Below are positions 42,393-46,305 of a DNA stretch of 46,305 nt, piece by piece. Every line of letters starts with the position of its first letter. The stretch's first letter is position 1. Origin of the DNA: Cellulomonas hominis (lineage in GTDB: Bacteria; Actinomycetota; Actinomycetes; Actinomycetales; Cellulomonadaceae); the NCBI RefSeq assembly GCF_005239125.1, contig NZ_SZYE01000008.1, positions 1 to 46,305 of the forward strand, read 5' to 3'. A program made the translations under genes and the position numbers. A model generated the notes under the pieces. It was not told the DNA's origin, did not search any database, and worked only from the letters and a program-made list of their open reading frames with translations.

Positions 42393-43594
42393 GACGTCAC
42401 CCCGGGCAGCAGGATCTCGACCCGACGGTTCAGCTGCCGACCCGCCGGGTTGTCCTGCCCGTCCACCTCGTTCGGCGCGACGGGCCGGTCCTCGCCGTGG
42501 CCGACGACGTCGAACGCGGTGCCGACGCCGCGCCGCGCGAGGTGGTCGGCGACGGCGCCGGCCCGGTCCTCGGAGAGCTGCTGGTTGAACTCGGCGGACG
42601 ACACGGAGTCGGTGTGCCCCTCGACCGAGCCCGCGGGCACGGCGAGGTCGGCGAGCGCCGTGGCCAGCGCGTCGAGCGAGGCCTCCGCGTCGGGCCGGAT
42701 CTCCGCGGAGCCGAAGTCGAACAGCACCCCGGCGTCGAGCGTGAGCGTGGCGCCGCACGACGGCACCGGCGCGATCGTGCCCATCGACGGGAAGGCGCCG
42801 AGCCGCGGCACGCGGGGGAGCGGGTCGACCTCGACCGGCACGCCGTCCACGGTCCCGGTGCCGTCGCCGAAGTTCTGCACGGTGAGGGTGCCGTCGGAGT
42901 ACATCCCCGAGCCGTCGCCGTAGTTGACGATCCGGGTCTCGCCGTCGGAGGCGACGCCCGAGCCGTCGCCGTGATTCACCACCGACCGGTCGCCGCGGGA
43001 CCAGCCGCCCCCGCCGTCGGTGTGCACGTAGACGTGGGTGGTCCCGTCGTCGTAGACGCCCGAGCCGTCGCCGTAGCTCACGACCGAGACCCCGTCGGCG
43101 GCGTAGGTGCCGGACCCGTCGCCGTAGACGGTCACCGTGGTGCCGTTCAGGACGTAGGTGCCGGACCCGTCGCCGTAGTTCACGACCGACCCGTCGGGCG
43201 CGGTGAACACGCCGGAGCCGTCGCCGTAGGCGAGCAGCGCCCCGCGCCCGACCTCGACCGCGCCGCTCGCGTCGCAGTGCGTCGGGGTCACCGTCACGCC
43301 GGGGATGTCGCGGACGGCCGCGTCGACGTCGAGCGCGAACCCCGCGAGCGACGCGTCGAGCATCGACAGGTCCGGCAGCACGATCAGCGGGACGGGCGGG
43401 ATCTCCCCGGGTTCGTAGCCGGCGACCGCGGGGAGCGTGGGCGTCGGCGCCGGCGCGCGCGTGGTCGCGGTGGGGCCGGCAGCGGGGCGCTCCCGGTCGC
43501 CGGCGGGGTCCGGGGCGTCGGTGCCGCAGGCCGTCAGGGCGACCAGGGCGGTGGCGGTGAGGAGGGCGTGGCGGCCTCGCGGCTGAAGCGGCAT
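42389..43594 (-). CDS. OmpA-family lipoprotein with YGDGSG repeats
   Basis: A 401-residue surface lipoprotein (lipobox ALTAC, Cys23). After a Pro/Thr linker and a small domain (about 60-115), seven repeats of the form (Y/H/F)GDG(S/T)G spaced mostly 16-17 residues apart fill about residues 120-250; one interval is longer (with HTDGGGGWSRGD). The C-terminal 115 residues are an OmpA/MotB peptidoglycan-binding domain (DAGVLFDFGSAEIRPDAEASLDALATAL, VEGHTDSVSSAEFNQQLSEDRAGAVADHL, GEDRPVAPN, NRRVEI). It would link the membrane to peptidoglycan, with the repeats exposed as a beta structure. ATG 43594 is the first codon with a proper signal sequence. It is translationally coupled to the DUF3060 gene. 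Confidence 0.92.
   Translation of the reverse strand: MPLQPRGRHALLTATALVALTACGTDAPDPAGDRERPAAGPTATTRAPAPTPTLPAVAGYEPGEIPPVPLIVLPDLSMLDASLAGFALDVDAAVRDIPGVTVTPTHCDASGAVEVGRGALLAYGDGSGVFTAPDGSVVNYGDGSGTYVLNGTTVTVYGDGSGTYAADGVSVVSYGDGSGVYDDGTTHVYVHTDGGGGWSRGDRSVVNHGDGSGVASDGETRIVNYGDGSGMYSDGTLTVQNFGDGTGTVDGVPVEVDPLPRVPRLGAFPSMGTIAPVPSCGATLTLDAGVLFDFGSAEIRPDAEASLDALATALADLAVPAGSVEGHTDSVSSAEFNQQLSEDRAGAVADHLARRGVGTAFDVVGHGEDRPVAPNEVDGQDNPAGRQLNRRVEILLPGVTS
42855..43232 (-). repeat. Seven DNA repeats encoding (Y/H/F)GDG(S/T)G
   Basis: The block gagccgtcgccgtag or close variants recurs about every 50 bp; it is the antisense of the YGDGSG coding units of the OmpA-like gene. Units differ at wobble and flanking positions, so the array is old or under protein-level selection rather than a recent expansion. 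Confidence 0.85.
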
Positions 43595-43648
43595 GGCAGC
43601 ACCGTAGGGGAGCGCGGGTCGGGGCGGATCGCCGGTGCGTCGCAGGGC

Positions 43649-43666
43649 TGTCGCAGGTCTGCGACA
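43649..43666 (-). terminator. Palindrome after the MarR gene
   Basis: Arms tgtcgcag (43649-43656) and ctgcgaca (43659-43666) are perfect complements around gt. They lie 12 nt past the MarR stop and upstream of the OmpA-like gene, so the site could be a terminator or an operator of the OmpA operon. Confidence 0.4.
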
Positions 43667-43677
43667 CCCGCCGCCGG

Positions 43678-44133
43678 TCAGGGCGTGCCGGCGCCGGGGG
43701 CGGCACGGGGGGCCCGGAGCAGCCCCAGCGCCGCCTCGGCGGCCTCGGCCGCCCCCGGCTCCAGCCGCGCGGCCCACCGGTCCCGCAGCGCGTCGAACCG
43801 CGCGGCGCCGATCGCGGACATCTCCTCGCCGCGCAGGGTCACCCGCAGGCGCTTGAGCCGCGCGTCGTCCGGGTCGTCCGCCCGCTCGACGTAGCCGAGC
43901 TGCTCGAGCGTCGCGACCGTCTTCGCCGCTGCCTGGCGGGTGGTCCCCAGGGCGCGGCCGAGGGCGGACGCGCTGTCCGCCCCCTCCGCGACGGCGGCGA
44001 GCGCGAACTCGAGGTTCGCGGTCACGCCGGGATGCCCGTGCGCCGCGAGGTGCCCGACGACGTCGTCGACCATCTCCTCGAACGCCCCGAGCAGCAGCCG
44101 GGCGAGCCGGACTCCGGGTGTCGGTTCGGGCAC
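43678..44133 (-). CDS. MarR-type transcriptional regulator
   Basis: A 151-residue helix-turn-helix regulator: [39 protein letters not shown], recognition region [49 protein letters not shown], then a C-terminal dimerisation helix. The wing with [11 protein letters not shown] is characteristic of MarR. GTG 44133 or 44139 can start it; no Shine-Dalgarno helps. It is divergent from the hydrolase gene and two operator-like dyads lie between them, so it is probably the repressor of that gene and of itself. Confidence 0.88.
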   Translation of the reverse strand: MPEPTPGVRLARLLLGAFEEMVDDVVGHLAAHGHPGVTANLEFALAAVAEGADSASALGRALGTTRQAAAKTVATLEQLGYVERADDPDDARLKRLRVTLRGEEMSAIGAARFDALRDRWAARLEPGAAEAAEAALGLLRAPRAAPGAGTP

Positions 44134-44162
44134 GGCCACCAGCGTAGGCCGGGGACCAGACC

Positions 44163-44207
44163 TTGACAACCGGGTTGCGCAGTTGCAGTCTGACAACCAC
44201 GTTGTCA
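44163..44207. promoter_or_regulatory. Promoter with two MarR-type operators before the hydrolase gene
   Basis: A perfect dyad tgacaac-cac-gttgtca (44191-44207) and a second, weaker copy tgacaac-cgg-gttg (44164-44177) have centres 27 nt apart. The consensus -35 TTGACA (44163-44168) overlaps the first copy, and a weak -10 (cagtct, 44186-44191) touches the second. Binding at either site would block the promoter. An aggagg Shine-Dalgarno follows at 44211. Confidence 0.75.
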
Positions 44208-44221
44208 ATCAGGAGGTCGCC

Positions 44222-45133
44222 ATGTCCGACACCACCGCACCCACCGCACCCACCGCACCCGCCGCGCCCGCCGACGTCGCCGGGGTCCGGCACCACCGCG
44301 CCGACGTCAACGGCACGACGTTGCACTACGTCACCGCCGGTGCCGCGGGGTCGCCCGTCCTGCTCGTGCACGGCTTCCCGGAGTCCTGGTGGGCGTTCCA
44401 CCGGGTCATCCCGCTGCTCGCGGCGGAGCACCGGGTGATCGCGGTGGACCTGCGGGGCTTCGGGGACTCCGCGGTCGCCGACGACGACTTCGGCAGCGCC
44501 GTCGCCGCCGAGGACCTGCACGCGCTCGTCGCGCACCTCGGCCTCGGGCCGGTGCACCTGCTGGGGCAGGACGTCGCGGGCGGCACGGTGCTGCGGCTGG
44601 CCGCGGGCCACCCGGAGGACGTGGCGAGCCTCGTCGCCGTGGAGATGGGCCTCGCCGGCTTCGGGCTCGAGGCGTTCGCCGACGTGACCCGCGGCGGGTC
44701 CTGGCACCTGGGCGCGCTCGCGGCCCCGGGGATCCCGGAGCTGCTGCTCGCCGGGCGGGAGCGCGAGCTCCTGGGCACCTGGGCGTTCCCGACGATGACC
44801 GCGGTGCCCGGCGCCGTCACCGGGCACGACGTCGACGAGCTGGCCCGCACCTACGCGCGACCCGGCGGCTGGCGCGGCGCCGCCGGCCTGTACCGGTCGG
44901 TGCTCACGGAGGGCGAGGAGCTCCGGGAGCTGGCGGCGGCCCACCCGCTCACGGTGCCCGCCCTGGCGGTCGGCGGGTCCGGGGGGCCGTTCACGGCCGC
45001 GACCCTGGGGCACGTCGTGCGGGGTCGGGTCGCCTCGGTCCTGCTCGACGGCGTGGGGCACCACGTCGCCCTCGAGGCGCCGGAGGAGCTCGCGGCGGCG
45101 GTGCTCGGGTTCACCCGGGAGGTGGACGCCTGA
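44222..45133 (+). CDS. Alpha/beta hydrolase, epoxide hydrolase-like
   Basis: A 303-residue alpha/beta-hydrolase. The N-terminus has a TAP repeat ([14 protein letters not shown]). The oxyanion motif is HGFPESW (residues 50-56), the nucleophile elbow GQDVAGG with Asp117 instead of Ser, and the catalytic His is probably His280 ([14 protein letters not shown]). Asp at the elbow with HGFP and the EAPEEL end is typical of epoxide hydrolases and haloalkane dehalogenases; the HGFP form favours the first. ATG 44222 follows aggagg. The MarR regulator upstream suggests induction by a xenobiotic or metabolite. Confidence 0.92.
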   Translation: MSDTTAPTAPTAPAAPADVAGVRHHRADVNGTTLHYVTAGAAGSPVLLVHGFPESWWAFHRVIPLLAAEHRVIAVDLRGFGDSAVADDDFGSAVAAEDLHALVAHLGLGPVHLLGQDVAGGTVLRLAAGHPEDVASLVAVEMGLAGFGLEAFADVTRGGSWHLGALAAPGIPELLLAGRERELLGTWAFPTMTAVPGAVTGHDVDELARTYARPGGWRGAAGLYRSVLTEGEELRELAAAHPLTVPALAVGGSGGPFTAATLGHVVRGRVASVLLDGVGHHVALEAPEELAAAVLGFTREVDA

Positions 45134-45179
45134 GAACTTCTTGTGCGCCGGTGCATCCGGCCGGGGGGTCGGCGTCGTA

Positions 45180-45214
45180 GAGGGGGTGTCAGTGCACCTG
45201 CCCCCTCCGGGGGG
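45180..45214 (+). promoter_or_regulatory. Two mutually exclusive small hairpins in the leader of the DUF4397 gene
   Basis: The run ccccctc (45201-45207) can pair with gaggggg upstream (45180-45186) or its C residues can pair with the ggggg run just downstream (45209-45214). The second structure would lie close to the Shine-Dalgarno gaggag (45223-45228). This may simply reflect GC-rich sequence. Confidence 0.25.
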
Positions 45215-45233
45215 ACCGGACAGAGGAGTTCGC

Positions 45234-46064
45234 ATGCAGCACCGTCCGTTCGTCACCGGGTCGGCCGGCGTCGCCGCCGCGGCCCTGGTCGCCCTCGCGA
45301 CCGCGATGCCCGCCACCGCCGCCACGTCCGGGACCGCGTCCCTGTCCGTGCTGCACGGTGTGCCCGACCTGACCGTCGACGTCTGGGTCGACGGCCAGCG
45401 CACGCTGGACGACTTCACGCCCGGCACCCTCGCGGGCCCGCTGGACCTGCCCGCCGGCGCGCACACCGTCGCGATCACCGCGGCCGACGCCGCCGACGCG
45501 AGCCAGCCGGCCATCGGCCCCGTCGACCTCACCCTGGACGCCGGGGCCAGCTACACGGCCGTCGCCCACCTGGACGCGGCCGGCAGCCCGACGGCGACCC
45601 TGTTCACGAACGACCTGTCGGAGGTCCCGGCGGGGCAGGGCCGGCTGACGGTGCGGCACACCGCGGCCGCGCCGGCGGTCGACGTGCTGGCCGACGGCAG
45701 CCCCGTGGTCACGAACCTGTCGAACCCGGACGAGCAGACGCTGACCGTCCCGGCCGGCACCGTCTCGGCCGCCGTCGCGGCGACCGGCACGACCGACCCG
45801 GTGATCGGCCCGACCGACCTCACCGTCGCGGAGGGCGCGGACACGATCGTGTACGCCTGGGGCTCCCTCGAGGCCGGCAACCTGCAGCTGGCGGTGCAGA
45901 CGATCGACGGGCTGCACTCGGCGCCGGGCGGCGTGCCCTCCGGCGAGCTGGGTCTGGCGGACGACGGCGGCTCGCCGGCCCCGTGGATCGCGGCGGCGGC
46001 ACTCGTCGGCGCGCTCGGGGCCGTGGCCCTCACCACCCGTCGGACCGCCGCCCAGCGGCGCTGA
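45234..46064 (+). CDS. DUF4397 surface protein with C-terminal membrane anchor
   Basis: A 276-residue exported protein: signal peptide (ATG 45234, hydrophobic core GVAAAALVALATAMPATAA), DUF4397 domain in two related halves (SLSVLHGVPDLTVDVWVDGQ and RLTVRHTAAAPAVDVLADGSPVVTNL), a Gly/Ser linker, and a C-terminal helix (WIAAAALVGALGAVALTT) with a basic tail RRTAAQRR. There is no LPxTG motif, so the helix itself is the likely anchor. The Shine-Dalgarno gaggag is well placed. DUF4397 proteins in actinobacteria are often followed by a class F sortase gene, which fits the next ORF. Function is unknown; a cell-surface structural role is likely. Confidence 0.92.
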   Translation: MQHRPFVTGSAGVAAAALVALATAMPATAATSGTASLSVLHGVPDLTVDVWVDGQRTLDDFTPGTLAGPLDLPAGAHTVAITAADAADASQPAIGPVDLTLDAGASYTAVAHLDAAGSPTATLFTNDLSEVPAGQGRLTVRHTAAAPAVDVLADGSPVVTNLSNPDEQTLTVPAGTVSAAVAATGTTDPVIGPTDLTVAEGADTIVYAWGSLEAGNLQLAVQTIDGLHSAPGGVPSGELGLADDGGSPAPWIAAAALVGALGAVALTTRRTAAQRR

Positions 46065-46073
46065 CCCCCGGCA

Positions 46074-46114
46074 CCGGGGCGCGGCCGGTCGAGCAGAGGC
46101 CGGCCGCGCCCCGG
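46074..46114 (+). terminator. Hairpin between the DUF4397 and sortase-type genes
   Basis: Arms of 15 bp, ccggggcgcggccgg (46074-46088) and ccggccgcgccccgg (46100-46114), are perfect complements with an 11-nt loop, starting 10 nt after the stop codon. It may terminate or attenuate transcription before the next gene. Confidence 0.65.
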
Positions 46115-46130
46115 ACCACTGGAGCCCCCC

Positions 46131-46305
46131 GTGACGCACCACGACCCCCGGCCACGTCGCGCCCCCCTCGGCGTGGCCGGGTCCCTCGCCACCCTGCTGG
46201 TCGCCGCGGTCGCGGCGTGCGGTCCGGCCCCCGAGCACGGGGCGCCGGACCGCACGGCGCCCGCGGTCACGGCGCCCGCGGCCATGCCGACGGACGCGCC
46301 CGCGG
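46131..46305 (+). CDS. N-terminal part of a lipoprotein, probably class F sortase (cut by window edge)
   Basis: GTG 46131 follows ggag at 6 nt and opens a frame that runs off the window. The 58 visible residues are a basic N-terminus (THHDPRPRRAP), a hydrophobic core (GVAGSLATLLVAAVAAC) ending in a lipobox Cys, and a Pro/Ala/Thr-rich linker (APDRTAPAVTAPAAMPTDAPA). The sortase domain itself would lie outside the window. The identification as class F sortase rests on the position after a DUF4397 gene and on the linker type; it could be another small lipoprotein. Confidence 0.6.
   Translation, partial: MTHHDPRPRRAPLGVAGSLATLLVAAVAACGPAPEHGAPDRTAPAVTAPAAMPTDAPA

Noticed and set aside
42855-43232. 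CRISPR-like regularly spaced repeats
   Set aside because: The units are in frame and encode YGDGSG protein repeats; spacers are also coding and related to each other, and no cas gene is near.
45141-45233. Longer N-terminus for the DUF4397 protein
   Set aside because: The ATG at 45234 has a Shine-Dalgarno and starts a perfect signal peptide; the extension overlaps only leader sequence.

Overview
The window is about 46 kb of very GC-rich DNA with third-codon positions almost always G or C, frequent GTG starts, many 4-nt stop/start overlaps and no tRNA, rRNA, CRISPR array or complete mobile element. Gene content (lower mevalonate pathway, F420-type LLM oxidoreductase, CsoR/CopA copper operon, DUF4397 plus sortase-type lipoprotein, RsbW-like orphan kinase) points to a Gram-positive actinobacterium, most likely a Cellulomonas-like member of the Micrococcales. 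The genus is an inference from gene content, not a database result.

Layout. 1-2704: end of a peptide/nickel-type ABC importer (permease plus fused double ATPase) with an anomalous left edge, where a piece of a substrate-binding protein gene lies in antisense. 2724-9019: zinc-free quinone-type reductase, SHOCT protein, 2-pore-helix type K+ channel, RsbW-like ATPase, CNNM/CorC protein and a lipoprotein-type class B penicillin-binding protein. 9113-9410: a c-di-GMP-I (GEMM) riboswitch in front of a 56-residue unknown gene. 9427-14451: flippase-like protein with an embedded pseudokinase, HdeD-like protein, CPBP protease, CutC. 14505-17745: csoR-copZ-copA copper operon with a clear CsoR operator and terminator. 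17786-23929: an operon, read right to left, of a 2-TM small protein, a TctA-like permease, mevalonate kinase, diphosphomevalonate decarboxylase, phosphomevalonate kinase and type 2 IPP isomerase. The last five genes are joined by 4-nt overlaps.

24128-29291: SDR, family 5 uracil-DNA glycosylase, YciO, methyltransferase, DoxX-like protein, aldo/keto reductase with MerR operator and its MerR regulator. 29315-29566 is a relic of a DUF4143 ATPase. 29653-35756: EF-G2-like GTPase, tandem FKBP lipoprotein, HxlR regulator divergent from a QorB-like reductase, LLM oxidoreductase and a stand-alone phage-head-protease-associated domain. 35874-38015: iron genes (ferritin-like/VIT fusion and siderophore-interacting protein with a DtxR-type box). 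38019-39809: small lipoprotein and membrane/hypothetical proteins. 39832-43594: OmpA-like lipoprotein with YGDGSG repeats, DUF3060 lipoprotein, DUF4190 protein, response regulator and histidine kinase, probably one envelope-sensing module. 43678-46305: MarR regulator divergent from an epoxide-hydrolase-like protein, DUF4397 protein and the start of a sortase-type lipoprotein.

The strongest candidates for something new are the coupling of a TctA-like carboxylate permease and a tiny 2-TM partner to a lower mevalonate pathway that has no HMG-CoA synthase or reductase beside it (a possible mevalonate uptake route), the c-di-GMP riboswitch controlling a 56-residue protein of unknown function, and the YGDGSG-repeat OmpA/DUF3060/two-component module.
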